Of a stretch of 64,000 nt of DNA, positions 9,511-21,560 are shown piece by piece. The position numbers were made by a program, and so were the translations under genes. This stretch comes from Diadophis punctatus similis. Lineage: Eukaryota; Chordata; Lepidosauria; Squamata; Dipsadidae. The notes beneath the pieces were generated by a model. The model saw only the letters and a program-made list of their open reading frames with translations. It had not been told where the DNA came from and ran no database searches. Where the stretch lies: positions 1 through 64,000 of the forward strand of contig JALIGW010000063.1 in assembly GCA_023053685.1 (NCBI GenBank), written 5' to 3'. Position 1 is the first letter of the stretch; each line of letters starts with the position of its first letter.

Positions 9511-12500
9511 CTGGAATGGAAACCTCCAGGCATTTTAAAAGCAGAAACCTTGGTTTGTCATCCCACCTGGTATTTTCATGTGTGACTTTTTCTTCTAGAG
9601 TTTTTTTTAATGCGCCAACATGCTTAATCAAGACAACAAGTGTTACCACTTTTATAGGTAAACGAGAAAGGTTCAGCAAAATTTGTCAATGGTATATTGA
9701 AAAAATATGAATTGAGAAAATGCAATAGACACATTTGATCAATTATAGGGAACATTCTACAGCAGGTATCAAACAAATTTTGATTTTAATTATTTTAATA
9801 CAATATCGATCATTCTTGGCCCCATGAATAATTCATTGTATGGGTTTTTAAATTGTGGCTTTTAATGTTTTTAAAGGTTTTAGTATCTACTGCTTTTAAT
9901 GTTTTTTATATTTGTTGTTGCATGTGAATTTTTATTGTTGTGAGCCGCCCAGAGTCTCTGTGGAGTGGGCGGCATACAAATGCAATCAATCAATCAATCA
10001 ATCAACAAACAAACAAACAAACAAACAAACAAATAAAACAGCTAAAAAGAGATTATTCATAAACTCCTTGAAATTAAAGGTCTATTACCCAAAAGCATCT
10101 TTTCTAATAGTGTTGCAACTGGAGAAGGGAAGGATAGAGCAAACTTCCAAAAACTGAAAGATGTTACACAGAAGTTTAAGATCTGTTCACAGTTATAAGA
10201 GAGTCTGGAACATGATAAAATGAACTCAGTGAAGATATTCTGGCTGAATTAAAGGGAGAAAAATATCCTAAGAAGAGCAGCAGTTTTACAGCTTCACAAG
10301 TGAACCAGAGAAGTTCAATTTCCTTTTCCCTGGTTGGCTTAATGCAGAGGCTGAGCAGCTACCAGTCAGAGAATATTTAACTGGGATTTCTGTAGAGAGG
10401 AGGGTTAGGCTATGATAGCTTGGTGACAGTTTAAAAATATAAAATGAAGAATATAAATTAAAATATTTTATTTTATACCTTGTTCCACCAGACTTGAAAT
10501 ATTGGGATTAGACAATTTACAACTACGCCGCCTCCAATCTGATCTAAACGTAGTTCATAAAATCATATATCAAAAAGTCCTTCCTGTCAATGACTACTTC
10601 AGCTTCAACCGCAACAATACACGACCACATAATAGATTCAAACTTAATGTAAACCGCTCCAAACTCGACTGCAGAAAATACGACTTCAGCAACAGAGTGA
10701 TCAATGCCTGGAATGCACTACCTGACTCTGCGGTTTCCTCCCCAAACCCCAAAAACTTTAACCTTAGACTGTCTACAGTCGACCTCACGCCATTTCTAAG
10801 AGGTCTGTAAGGGGCGTGCATAAGCGCACCACTGTGCCTACCGTCCCTGTCCTACTGTCCTATTGTCCTCTATCAGTAATTTTTACTTATGTTATGTTTA
10901 TACAAACAACTACTATCCTGTACATTTTTGACAAACAAACAAACAAACAAACAAACAAATAAATGGAGTTGATTAAATTACCAACTGGGCTGTCTATGTG
11001 TCCCAGCTTCCTTGCAAAACTGACAAACTACATGCAGCAAGAAATTCCTGAGAATAATAAGATTGGAAAGTTTTTTCCTATCTTGTATTAAATGCAACAA
11101 ATGTAATCCTGTACCAAAAAGGACAAATGTAATCAACCAACTCTGGTCTTGTGAAAGAAGTCACATTGGTTGACTTGTAAACAACAAAGGAACATTTTGC
11201 ATAAAGTTCTGAGCTAACTTTTAGTCAGAGTACTTGAAATGAAGCCTGAAGATCTCTCTTTCGGCAGGAATAAAGAGCTGCAAGTTGCCTTTCTCATCCA
11301 GCATGATTCATCAACCACTCACACTGGGAAAATAGAACCCAGCTGAGGCTCAGGCCATCAGTTGTTCTCAGGGTCTCCTTCAAATTTATAAAAGTAAAAT
11401 TCTACAGTGCTCATCACAAACCATAGATACGGGATATTTTTAAAAGTGCAATCACCCTTTTAAAATCAGACGTGTTCAATATCCAAATATATCTGGTACC
11501 AGCTCCTTGGTAAATTATCCCCCAAGCAAGTAGATTGGCCAAATCTATTGGCCTTTTGTAGCACATGGAGGTTCATATGATTCCCCTCTTTCTCTAATGG
11601 ATTCCTTCTCCAGAGGATGTGGTTTGTTGGATCCTTGTTGGGACCCCATACCTGCCATGGCTGCAGCCTTGGAGCCTCCACTGTGTCTTGGGCCTCCTTC
11701 ATTCTCCTCCAGGATCTGGACGAATATGCAGCCTTCAAGACATGGGCCAGAGTCATAAAGATAATGTAAACAGAGTCACTGTTTTCAACCCATATCCCAT
11801 TCAATTCATCTTCTGTCTCCACTGGAGTTTTTTGGATGCATCTTTTCCGGCCTTTGACAGAAAAAACATTCTTTGAAAAAGAGCACTGAAAATTCTTCTC
11901 GTCATACTGGGAGTCTACAAAGGAAATGGGTTCAAAAGAACCATATTTTGGGCTCATTTTTTGCATAAATTCAAAGCTCCAAATACTATGGATGTATTTG
12001 TGATATCCAAGATGAGTCATTATATAGTTTCCCAAAGTTGTGGTGATCCAGATTTTCTCTCTAATGGGTCCTGACAAAATGTCAAGTGTTAGTTGAAAAA
12101 TATGAAATGTGTTTGAAACAATAATATGTTCTGTGAAGTGAACAAAGACATTGACTTGTTTCCATTGAGAAAAGCTGGAATCCCTGATGGGTGCTAAAGA
12201 TCCAGTCATTGAGAATTGTTGTGACATAACGACACAAATTCCATTCCTGACAAGCAACGGAGGAAAAGTCCTGAGGAAATGTTCTCCCTCCTCTGTGTCT
12301 GGAGCAAGGAGACCAATCAAGGTCCATCTGAAGTGCAGGAGCACTTGGACAATTGCCGAATATCGAAATCCTTCTTTGAGGAGCATCCGGTGGAAAAAAG
12401 GGAATTTACTTTTATCACTCAGAGTTTCTGAAACAACTGTATGACTGATCTGGAAAAGCAATGAAGAAGGGAACTCCAAAATATGAGTCTTTAATAAATC

Positions 12501-13089
12501 CAACTTTGTTTTGATAAACATCTTAGAATAGTTTGTTCATTGGCCATTGTTTAAAATATTAAACACAGAATATTAAGAAGACTTTATATAAAAATGGAAG
12601 ATAGTTTTGGCTAATATGCTTGTAATTTTGGCTAATATGCTTGTAATTTTTTTAAATAGAGTAATTAATTAATGGCAGTGGTCACTATGAGGCTATAAGA
12701 TATATATGTTTTTTTAACAGTAGATAAAATTGGAATTAACAGAATAACAGAATTGGAAGTGGAGGTCCTCTAATCCAACCCACTGCTCAGACAGGAAACC
12801 CTACAACATTTCAGACAAATAGTTGTCCAATCTCTTCTTAAAAACTTCCAGTGTTGGAACATTCACAATTTCTGGAGGCAAGTTGTTTCACTGATTGATT
12901 ATTCTAACTGTCGGGAAATTCCTTCTTAGTTCTAAATTCCTTCTCTCCTTAATTAGTTTCAACCCATTGCTTCTTGTCCCACCCTCAAGTGTTTTGGAGA
13001 ATAGCTTGACTCCCTATTTATTTATTTATTTATTTATTTATTCATTCGTTCGTTCGTTCGTTCATTCGTTCATTCATTCATTCATTCAT

Positions 13090-13168
<79 letters not shown>

Positions 13169-16100
13169 TTATTCAATCTTATAGGCCGCCCAACTCCTTA
13201 GGGACTCTAGGCGGCGTACAACATAAGATGAACAATCTTATAAAAAAATCTTAACAATCTAATAAAAAAGTTAAAAAATACATTATAAAAGTTAAAAAAA
13301 AACATTTTTCACTCATTCATACACGGGGTGACCATTCCAGTATATTATCACTGGTCTCTATCCCCATGCCTGCCGGAAGAGCCAGGTTTTGATAGCTTTA
13401 TGGAAGGCCAGCAAGGTGGGGATGATCCGGATCTCCGGCGGTAGTTGGTTCCACAGAGACGGACCCGCCATAGAGAAGGCTCTTCCCCATGGTCCTGCCA
13501 ACCGGCATTGCTTGGTTGACGGGACCTGGAGGAGACCAACTCTGTGGGACCTAATTGGTCGTAGGGAGGTATGTGGTAGAATGCAGTCTCAAAAATATCC
13601 TGGTCCTGAGCCATAAAGGGCTTTAAAGTTAATAACCAACACCTTAAATTGTGTCTGGAGACTAATGGGCAGCCAATGCAGCTGGTGGAAGATAGGTGTC
13701 ACATGGGTGTATCTTAGTGCACCTACCACAGCTCGTGCAGCTGCATTTTATTTATTTATTTATTTATTTTATTAGATTTATATACCGCCCTTCTCCTGGG
13801 AACTCAGGGCGGTGAACAGCCAAGTAAAAAATACAATATAAACATTAAAATATATATACAATTAAAATAAAATATTCAATGTGGCCGTGATTTCATACAA
13901 TTAAAATTTGGTAAAATCTTAAAATTTTAAAAACCCCAAGAACTTTTTCACACCAGCCCAGCTTGACAAAAATAATACGTCTTGAGGGCACGGCAGAAGG
14001 TGGACAGGTCGTGAATGGTTCTTAAGTCTGGGGGGAGCTGATTCCAGAGGGTGGGTGCTCTCACAGAGAAGGCCCTCCCCCTGGGTGTCACCAGCCTACA
14101 CTGCTTGGCTGATGGCACCCCGAGGAGGCCCTCTCAGTGGGAGCGCACTGGTCGATGGGAGGCAGTTTGTGGCAGCAGGCGGTCTCGGAGATACCTAGGT
14201 CCAATGCCATGGAGCGCTTTAAAGGTGGTAACAAGCACCTTGAAGCGCACCCGGTAGACCACCGGAAGCCAGTGCAGCTCGTGCAGGAGGGGTGTTATAT
14301 GGGAGCGCCAATTAGCCCCCGAAACCACCTGCGTGGCTGCATTCTGGATCAGTTGGAGCCTCCAGGTGCTCTTCATGGGGAGCCCCATGTAGAGAGCATT
14401 ACAGTAGTCCAGACGCGACGTGACTAGGGCATGGGTGACTGTGCACAGGGAATCCCGATCCAGAAAGGGCCGCAACTGGCGTATCAGGTGGACCTGATAA
14501 AAGGCCGCCTTGGTCACAGCTGTCAGATGGTCCTCTAAGGACAGCTGTGGATCCAGGAGGACACCCAGATTGCAAGCCCTTTTGGCGGGGGCTAGAGACT
14601 CGCCCCGATAGTCAGAGATGGAGTCATCTGATTATATCGAGACGCTGGGAACCACAGCCACTCCTTCTTGGAAGGGTTGAGCCTGAGTCAGTTTCTCCCC
14701 ATCCAGATCCGCACCGGGACATCACTTCAAGGGCATCATTGGGGTGGCCTGGGGTGGAAATGTACAGCTGTGTATCATCAGCGTACTGATGGTACTTCAC
14801 CCCAAAGGCACGGATGATCTCACCCAGCGGCTTCACATAGATGTTGAACAGAAGGGGCGAGAGAATCGACCCCTGGGGCACTCCATATGTAAGAGGCCTC
14901 GAGGACGACCTCTGCCCCCCTGCCAATACAAACTGTGACCGGTTGGAGAGAACGGAGGAGAACCAATGAAGAATGGTGCCCCCTATCCCTAACTCTTCCA
15001 GCCGGTGCAGCATGATACCATGGTCGATGGTATCAAAAGCCGCTGAGAGATCTAATAGGACCAGGACAGAGGAACAACCCCTGTCCCGAGCCCTCCAGAG
15101 ATCATCAGCCAATGCAACCAATGCCGTTTCCATGCTGTGCCCGGCCCTGAAACCCGACTGGAATGGATCTAGGTATGATGATTTCTCCAAGTACTGGGGA
15201 AACTGTCGTGCGACCACACTCTCAACAACCTTCGCCATGAAGCGAAGGTTGGAGACAGGGGATAATTAGCTAAAATTGCTGGGTCCAGGGAGGGCTTCTT
15301 GAGGAGAGGCCTCACCACCGCTTTTTTCAAAGCCGTAGGGAAGTAACCCTCCCCCAAAGAAGCGTTAATAATTCCCTGGAGCCAGCCTCGTGTAACCTCC
15401 CGGGTAGCCAGCACTAACCAGGAGGGACACGGGTCCAATAAACATGTGGCTGCACTGAGCCTCCCCAGAATCTTGTCCACATCCTCAGGGGTCACCGAAT
15501 CAAACTCTTGCCAGATAACGTTCTCAAGACCATTCCCTGTCACCACGTCCGTATCCACCCAGTTGGAGTCCAGTTCCCCCTGAATCTGAGCGATTTTGTC
15601 ATGCAGATATCGTCCAAAGTCCTGAGCCCTGCCTTCCAGGGGATCCTCCCGCGCTTCTTGATGGAGTAAGGAATGGGTAACCCTGAACAGGGCCGTTGGA
15701 AGATTCTCTGATGATGCAATAAGAGCGGAAAAATACTTTGATTTCTCCGCTTTTATCGCCACTAGGTAGGTCTTAATATGCGACCTTACCAGTGTTCGGT
15801 CAGATTCAGAGAGACTGGCCCTCCAACCACTCTCTAGGCATCTTTTCCGGCGCTTCATCTCCCTCAGCTCCTCAGTAAACCAGAGAGCCGAGCGGGATCG
15901 GAGCCGAGTCAGAGGCCGCAAAGGCACAACTCAGTCCAAGGCCCCACCAGCCGCCCTATCCCAGGCAGCAACCAGGTCCTCGGCCGAGTTGAGGGCTAGA
16001 TCATCAGGAAGTGGCCCAAGCTCCATCTGGAACCTATCCGGGTCCATCAGGCACCTGGGGCAGACCCATCTAACTGGTTCCGCCTCCCTGCGGCGTGGGG

Positions 16101-19100
16101 AAGCGGTATGGAGGTCTAGCTGAAGGAGTGAGTGATCTGACCATGACAAGGGTTTAATGACTACATCCCCTATATCAAGACCACTCAACCACTGACCAGA
16201 GACAAAAATCAAGTCTAGAGTGTGTCCTCCCTCATGTGTGGGGCCATGAACTAACTGGGTTAGGTCCATGGCTGTCATGGAAGCCAAGAACTCCCGAGCC
16301 AACTCAGATGTTTCACCAATGGATGAACCAGTTGCAGTCTCCGGACACTCTTCAAGGGTAGCCCCATGTAGCGTGTGTTACAGTAATTAAGCCGGGAGGT
16401 GATGAGGGTGTGAGTGACCATGAGTAAAGCCTCCCTATCCAAGAAGGGTCGCAATTGGTGCACCAGGCGTACTTGTGCAAAGGTCCCCCTAGCCACAGCT
16501 GACAGATATTGATCCAATTTTACCTGTGGATCTAGGAGGACACCCAAATTGTGAACCTGTTCTGAGGGAGTTAATTTATCTCCCCCAAGAACCAAGGAGG
16601 GACAATCAACATAGTCTCTAGGGGGCAATATCCATAGCCATTCAGTCTTGTCAGGGTTGAGCTTGAGCCTGTTCACTCCCATCTAGACCCTAACATCGTC
16701 CAGGCACTGGCACATCACATCAGCTGCTTCCCTGAACTGAGATGGGGTGGAGATGTACAGCTGGGTGTCATCAGCGTATTGCTGAAACCTCACCATGTCA
16801 TCAGATGATCTCACCCAGCGGTTTCATGTAGATGTTAAACAAGAGAGGCGAGAGGACCGAGCCCTGTGGCACCCCGCAAACTAGGGACCTAGGGGTCGAC
16901 CTCTGTCATCCTGTCAACACCGACTGTGTCCTATCGGAGAGGTAGGAGGAAAACCACCGTAATATGGTGCCTCCCACTCCCAACTGCACCAGTCGGCGCA
17001 GAAGGATACTATGGTCAATGGTATTGAAAGCTGCTGAGAGGTCAAGTAGCACCAGGATGGAGGAATAACCTCCATCCTGGGCTCGCCAGAGATCATCCTC
17101 CAGGGTGACCAAAACAGTTTCTGTGCTGTAGCCAGGCCTGAATCCCGATTGAAAGGGATCTAGATAATCAGCATCATCCAATAACCTTAGGAACAGTTAA
17201 TGCAGGGATGTAATAAAAATATATGTAATAATCTCCCAGATAGACCAGGTTTGTCTGTTCGTTGTTTAATTGTAGCTGTCCCTATAGTCAAGATGGTCAA
17301 CTTCAGTGTCAGATGAACGTGCAAAAACACATAAAGGGGCAAACTACCACTGGTCAAAAGAGGCCACATGGGGCTGATGTCCAGATGATCACAGCTCTCC
17401 CCCATGGGACCCCGCAGAGTCTCAGAGATTAAGTCAGAAGCCACGATCTTGCTGCTCATTTCTCCCCATCCCCATTCACCATAGTTATAAAAATAGCAAA
17501 GGGAGAAATATTCGATGTCATCAATCCCACAGGGGAGGCACTGGGTGACACAGTTTGTCATAATAGGGAAGGGCGACGCCAGCGATAACGTTGTCCGGAT
17601 GGAACAGTCCTTCCCCTCCGCCAGCAGTCAAGCCACAGATCAGAACAAACCAAAACATACCAAATCCCGAATGATCGTAAATTAATGTCCTCTTATTTTT
17701 CTTTTTCCTATGGCCAAACCGGAACCCAGTTCATCATATCTGGAAAGGGAGGGTGCCAGAAAAACCACTGGCCAGATGAAATAATCCCTGTCTTTAGTAA
17801 ACCGTCAAGTCGTGGGGAGCTTCCACAAGCTTCCACAAACCCCACCAAGTCCTGGGTGATCGTAAATCAATATATTCTTACTGTCCTCTTTCGTATGGCC
17901 TAGCTGGACCACAGTTCGCCATATCCAGAAAGGACCACGCCAGCAATAACGATGGCAGATGGAATAGCCCTTTCCCTCAGCAAACAGTCCAGGCGTGAGG
18001 AACGTTCACAACCAATGTTAATTAATATCCTCTCACGGTTTGGATCATGGGCTCCTACCAGAAAACCGTCTCCTGACAGGACTCCTGCAAAACTCCTACT
18101 CTCCGCTTCTGCTGCTTACAATTCGCTAAGCATTTTCATTGCTTTTTTGTTGTTTTTCCTTTTTTGTGGCATCCCCTGAGATATTGGAACACTGCTATCA
18201 TGTCACCTTCTTTTCATCAAACTAGACATAGCCAATTCCAGCAACACAGCCTAGACCTGTGTTGGCCTTTTTTGGCAGCTGCTGGCTCATATTTAAATCG
18301 TTGTCCACTACGACTCCAAGATCCCTCTCACAGTTACTACTGTTGAGCAAGGTGCCACATATACTGTACCTGTGCATTTTGTTTTTCTTGCCTAAATGTA
18401 GAACCTTATTTTTTTCACCATTGAATTTCATTTTCTTAGATAGCACCCAATGTTCTCTCCTTCTGTATCTTGAGCCTATCTTCTGGAGAGTTAGCTATTC
18501 CTACCAGGTTGGTGTCATCTGCAAATTTGACGAGTTCCCCATCTATCCCCTCATCCAAGTCATTGATGAAGATGTTGAAGAGTACTGGGCCTAAAACAGA
18601 GCCTTGGGATACCCCACTGCATACTTCCCTCCTATGACAATGTCACCCCCCCTTTTATATTGATCCAAATGCCTTCAAGACAATTTTCATCATTGTTGTG
18701 CTCTATTTCTGTAAAGATGTAGTTATTTCTTATTTATATTGCAACTCCCCCTCCTCTTTTATTTGCTTTGTTTCTTTTAAATAATTTAAATCCCTCTAAC
18801 TGTGTATTCCATGTGTGGGCTTCATCCCACCAAGTTTCCATAACAGCAACAATATCATATCTGCCCTCATTTACTTGAATTTCTAATTCACCCTATTCCT
18901 CATACTCTGTGTGTTAATGTATAGACATTTGAGTCCTTTTTAATTGACCCTGCGGTTACTTTCTACATAACCTGTTTTGTGCCTGAGTTCCTCTACTTCC
19001 TTACCTCTGTTTCATTAGTGCACATGGTATAGCACACATTATCAAAAGAATTTTCCTTGAGAGCAAGGTTGATATTCTTATCCGCAGAAACATCTATGTT

Positions 19101-19625
19101 ACAAGCACTGATTATTTATTTATATTTATATTTATTATTTTACTTATTACTTTTAGATTGCTGGGGAGAAAAATGTTTTGTATCAATTAACTCTCTGTCT
19201 CCATTGTTTAATTTAACCGTTTCTCCATAAAATCTGTGAATTTAATGCCAAGTAACTTAGTCCCTTTCTTTGATGGATGCAAATAATCTCTTTCACAATT
19301 ATTTTCATGAATATTGCATTTGTTCAGCATTATCATCATTTTTTCTAAGCTGCACTTTTCTATTGCACAGACCCTTTGATTGGATACAGAGCCTCTCCTC
19401 ACCTTCACAATTATGCAGCAGAAGCTCCCGAAGCAATAGAGTTCGTAACATGAGAGAATATAACTATTTGGTACATGCTCCCATCCTAATGTGTATCCCA
19501 GTTCCCAGCCATGACACCTATAATGGACATAGTGAAAGGCAGCTCTAGAATTCCATATAGAAGATATGGATGGAACTATCCTACACCCACTACCACCCAC
19601 TACCACACTTTACTATATAGAGAAA

Positions 19626-19698
<73 letters not shown>

Positions 19699-20889
19699 GT
19701 GGGACTTTGTAGGTTCCTACTAATGTTGACATCTGGATGGAAATCTCCCTGTCAGCTGCATCAAGAAGAGCCAAAATGTTATCCTTTCTTCCACAGCTGT
19801 AGTTGGGAACATTGGCTTCTCCGGTAGAGAGCATGTCCAGCAAGACTTCTGAAGTGCCAAGTGTGTTCAAATAGTTGTCATGGATATTGTAGCCAAGTGT
19901 GAGATTGCTCTGGAACTGAATATTTTTGGTTATCTCTTGAATGGTGAAAATAAAGCGTTCTATTCCTTTGGAAGTATAAGTGTCTCTAGTGGAAAAAAAT
20001 GCTTTGGTTAATACAAGCATCTTCAACAGCAGTAATAAAATACTTTTTTTCATCCTCTTTATCAACACATGACTATTGAGTCTGAAGCCAATACAGATGA
20101 TAGTCACCCATCAACATTTAATATTTGCAAATGTTGAGAAAATGGGAAGCACATAAGAATCATAAATAGTCTATTATTTACAGCAGCAGTAATTCTCATC
20201 AGCACAGTACCCAGTCTGCAAAATAATTCCTTTTTTAAAGTACAGCCATCATAAAAGGAAGAAGATATTTCATAAGTGACCCAGAAAAGCTTTTCTAAAA
20301 TCAATTTATTCTCTATTCCTATAAGGATCAGGCATTCAATATCAACGAGTGGTTATAAAAATATGGAAATGAGCTGGTCATGTTTAACTACAACAATCAC
20401 TACTTTAAACAAAAGTCAGTATTCAGGTCAGGCATTCTAGATTGGACATGGAGAGGAAAATAATTTGGACTTCTTTCAGGTATTTTTTTTTCCTGCTTCA
20501 TCTTTGCATTTCTGCCACTAAATAAGGCAAAAGAGGAAACCGATGGAAATCTGATCAACCAACAAAATAAATCAGTTCCTGAAATATAGGAGTAAGCAGA
20601 AGAAGGAGAAAAGAATGAAAGTGTTAGGACTGCAGATGGAAGGAATACAATTCCATCGCACAATAACTTACAAGTAAGACTGACTATAAGGAAGCAGGTT
20701 GAAAAACAACATTTTCTGTTTTAGTGTTACTGCACTGGTGACTATACCGATGAGATGGTCTCCCGGCCTGTAGTAGCTCCATGGTCGTTCTCTATCCAGG
20801 TGCACCATATTCAGTGGGCACTTCATTCTAAGCTTCCCAGAGACTGTCTGGGACACCAGTAGCATCGAAAGCAGAAGCAGGAGGTCCAT
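9298..20889 (-). CDS. V2R locus A: type-2 vomeronasal receptor gene, exons 1-4
   Basis: A class C G-protein-coupled receptor of the vomeronasal organ, expected at the sensory-neuron membrane as a pheromone or chemosignal receptor. Exons by phase: exon 1 20672-20889 (ends phase 2), exon 2 19697-19985, exon 3 11652-12449, exon 4 9298-9510 (phases 0 between exons 2, 3 and 4). All visible exons are open, with GT donors and AG acceptors. Exons 5 and 6 are not in the window. In the paralogue B, exon 5 lies 2.07 kb past exon 4; here only about 0.3 kb of unique sequence follows before 9 kb of LINE and copia, so the missing exons probably lie left of base 1. Intron 2 is swollen to 7.2 kb by L2 and CR1 insertions. 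This may be a working gene. Confidence 0.88.
9935..10037 (+). mobile_element. L2 LINE 3' end with short repeats
   Basis: 'gtgagccgcccagagtc' and 'gggcggcatacaaatgc' followed by (AATC)n then (AAAC)n are the typical 3' end of reptile L2 elements. Only the last 100 or so bases remain. Confidence 0.7.
10481..10985 (+). mobile_element. AAAT-tailed LINE, 3' fragment
   Basis: An open stretch (10502-10810) encodes the end of the RT ORF ('[17 protein letters not shown]', ending FLRGL). The family 3' untranslated region ('ggggcgtgcataagcgcac') and an (AAAC)n/(AAAT)n tail follow. Heavily 5'-truncated insertion in intron 3 of V2R locus A. Confidence 0.88.
11652..12449 (-). CDS. V2R locus A exon 3
   Basis: 798 bases (266 codons), open, phase 0 at both ends. 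It begins [12 protein letters not shown] after a TTTTCCAG acceptor and ends RLQPWQ before GTATGG. Motifs include '[12 protein letters not shown]', '[21 protein letters not shown]', 'NVFVHF' and 'AYSSRSWRR', the core of the Venus-flytrap domain. It matches exon 3 of locus B in length. Confidence 0.92.
12727..13012 (-). mobile_element. CR1 LINE 3' fragment
   Basis: On the minus strand the sequence reads as the CR1 C-terminus and 3' end ('...tttctgtttctgtt', 'aacttgcctccag', 'ggttggattagag'). Similar pieces occur at 36270-36660 and 45806-46105. Confidence 0.7.
13013..13745 (-). mobile_element. Older L2 LINE, 3' half (split by a younger L2)
   Basis: A TTTA/TTCG/TTCA tail (13014-13170) precedes the reverse-complemented L2 3' end. 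The minus strand encodes '[18 protein letters not shown]', the common L2 C-terminus. The element continues at 16310 on the far side of an inserted L2: the text stops at 'cagctgca' and resumes with 'tggatgaacc', which are adjacent in an uninterrupted L2. Confidence 0.8.
13746..16309 (-). mobile_element. Younger L2 LINE inserted in the older L2
   Basis: The 3' tail (TTTA)n at 13746 is followed on the minus strand by RT C-terminal sequence (14134-14517, '[16 protein letters not shown]', '[12 protein letters not shown]'), the RT core (14624-15238, '[15 protein letters not shown]', '[14 protein letters not shown]', YADDTQLY), the RT N-terminal region (15169-15927) and the end of the endonuclease (15931-16302, 'GGHTLDLIF', 'SDHSLL'). 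It needs frame changes between these blocks, so the ORF is broken. 5'-truncated within the endonuclease. Confidence 0.88.
14624..16302 (-). pseudogene. L2 ORF2 (endonuclease C-terminus and reverse transcriptase), broken
   Basis: The EN remnant, RT fingers and palm lie in successive blocks on the minus strand, each open for 120-250 codons, with the frame changing at about 15928 and about 15200 and a further break near 14620. The catalytic YADD is present. The enzyme once copied L2 RNA at nicked target DNA. It is not intact here. Confidence 0.8.
16310..17190 (-). mobile_element. Older L2 LINE, 5' half
   Basis: Minus-strand blocks at 16275-16682 ('[12 protein letters not shown]', '[13 protein letters not shown]') and 16906-17181 ('[17 protein letters not shown]', '[17 protein letters not shown]') belong to an L2 RT. 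The element is 5'-truncated near 17190 inside the RT. The region around 16690-16900 encodes the degraded catalytic part. Confidence 0.8.
17191..17570. other. Intronic sequence, no gene seen
   Basis: Within intron 2 of V2R locus A. A 124-codon minus-strand open stretch (17187-17561) shows no motif I recognise. It adjoins the tandem repeats at 17571. Confidence 0.5.
17571..18090. repeat. Degenerate tandem repeats, about 180-base units
   Basis: Three diverged units begin near 17575, 17752 and 17935. Shared landmarks in order are '(c/t)gccag(c/a)', a run ending 'agtca/gtca', 'gatcgtaaat(t/c)aat', 'cctctt(a/t)', 'tatggcc(a/t)a' and 'catatc(t/c)(g/a)gaaagg'. The third is partial. The unit spacing is 177 and about 184 bases. 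I do not recognise the family. Confidence 0.65.
18163..18960 (-). mobile_element. CR1 LINE fragment (RT and endonuclease pieces)
   Basis: The minus strand of 18222-18446 encodes '[18 protein letters not shown]' and '[20 protein letters not shown]', CR1 RT. Sequence up to about 18640 continues the RT ('[10 protein letters not shown]'-like). 18740-18900 encodes a CR1-type endonuclease scrap ('RGGGVAI'). The part between is missing or scrambled. Confidence 0.75.
19627..19696 (+). repeat. CA/GT dinucleotide microsatellite at a splice donor
   Basis: About 35 CA units. On the coding strand this is a GT run starting exactly at the end of exon 2 of V2R locus A. Confidence 0.95.
19697..19985 (-). CDS. 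V2R locus A exon 2
   Basis: 289 bases, open, ligand-binding lobe 1: '[13 protein letters not shown]', '[12 protein letters not shown]' and '[12 protein letters not shown]', typical of V2R. The acceptor is ...CACTAG. The donor GTGTGT is the first part of a long GT run (19627-19696 on the plus strand), so the splice site is inside a microsatellite. Confidence 0.9.
20672..20889 (-). CDS. V2R locus A exon 1
   Basis: Begins [14 protein letters not shown], a signal peptide, followed by '[10 protein letters not shown]' and '[14 protein letters not shown]', the usual V2R start of the mature ectodomain. The donor is GTAAGT, phase 2. The open frame and the same ATG position in paralogue B (62477) support this start. 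Confidence 0.9.
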
Positions 20890-21560
20890 AATTCATGGAG
20901 CTGAATCAGTCGCCTGTTTCCAAAGAAGAGTTAGATGATTTCAAAGCACTCTCAGAAAATGGAATATCCAGGGGCTTTCCTTTTCCAAACAGAAACAATT
21001 TGAGCTTCATCCAAAAGAGAGAGAAAGGTACATTCAGCAGCACAGCCCCTGCCTGTGTCCTAAATCTTGTGCAAAACATTAAGCATGAGTAGAGGCTTAT
21101 ATCTTTTTCTGATGCAAGATCCATTCCACGTTGCTTCAGTCTGACATTTTATCAAAGGCAGTCACTGTAAAAGTAGCAATAGACGTCTCAAAGTCTGGGA
21201 TTGTGATAATTACTGTGAGTGATAATTTGTCCTCTTCCAGGGCTCCATGCACAGAGGGGGAGCTGGAGAAAAGGATTTTTGTGAAATGTTGCATATACAC
21301 CTCTGGAGACACCCTTCTATAAATGGTTGTCATCCTTCCTGCCAGGACATGTCCAAAAAATGATGCTGGAGGAAGATGCTCCAATACCCAGGGAATTGAT
21401 TTCTGCTGTCCGCCATTGTGGCATATGGTCTCCAGAGAACGCTATGTGACTTCTACACTCAGGGTCTGGGAGGAATTCCCCTTTTGGGACAGATATGTGC
21501 CCTTGCCAATATGTATATTTCCCCAGGGGAGAAGAGGAAGGATGACTGTTTTTTAATAGT
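20890..21560. promoter_or_regulatory. Upstream region of V2R locus A, shared with locus B
   Basis: Sequence before the exon 1 ATG resembles 62478-63060 upstream of locus B: shared stretches include 'ctgaatcag(t)c', 'tcaaaggcagtcact', 'gggcatgtcc'-like runs and 'gatgctgga(g)'. It presumably holds the promoter and 5' untranslated region. I could not identify a TATA box or a specific factor site. Confidence 0.55.

Noticed and set aside
13014..13170. Possible CRISPR-like or minisatellite array
   Set aside because: Simple TTTA/TTCG/TTCA repeats without unique spacers; it is an L2 tail.
14137..15269. Plus-strand open frames across 14-15 kb
   Set aside because: Antisense of the L2 reverse transcriptase.
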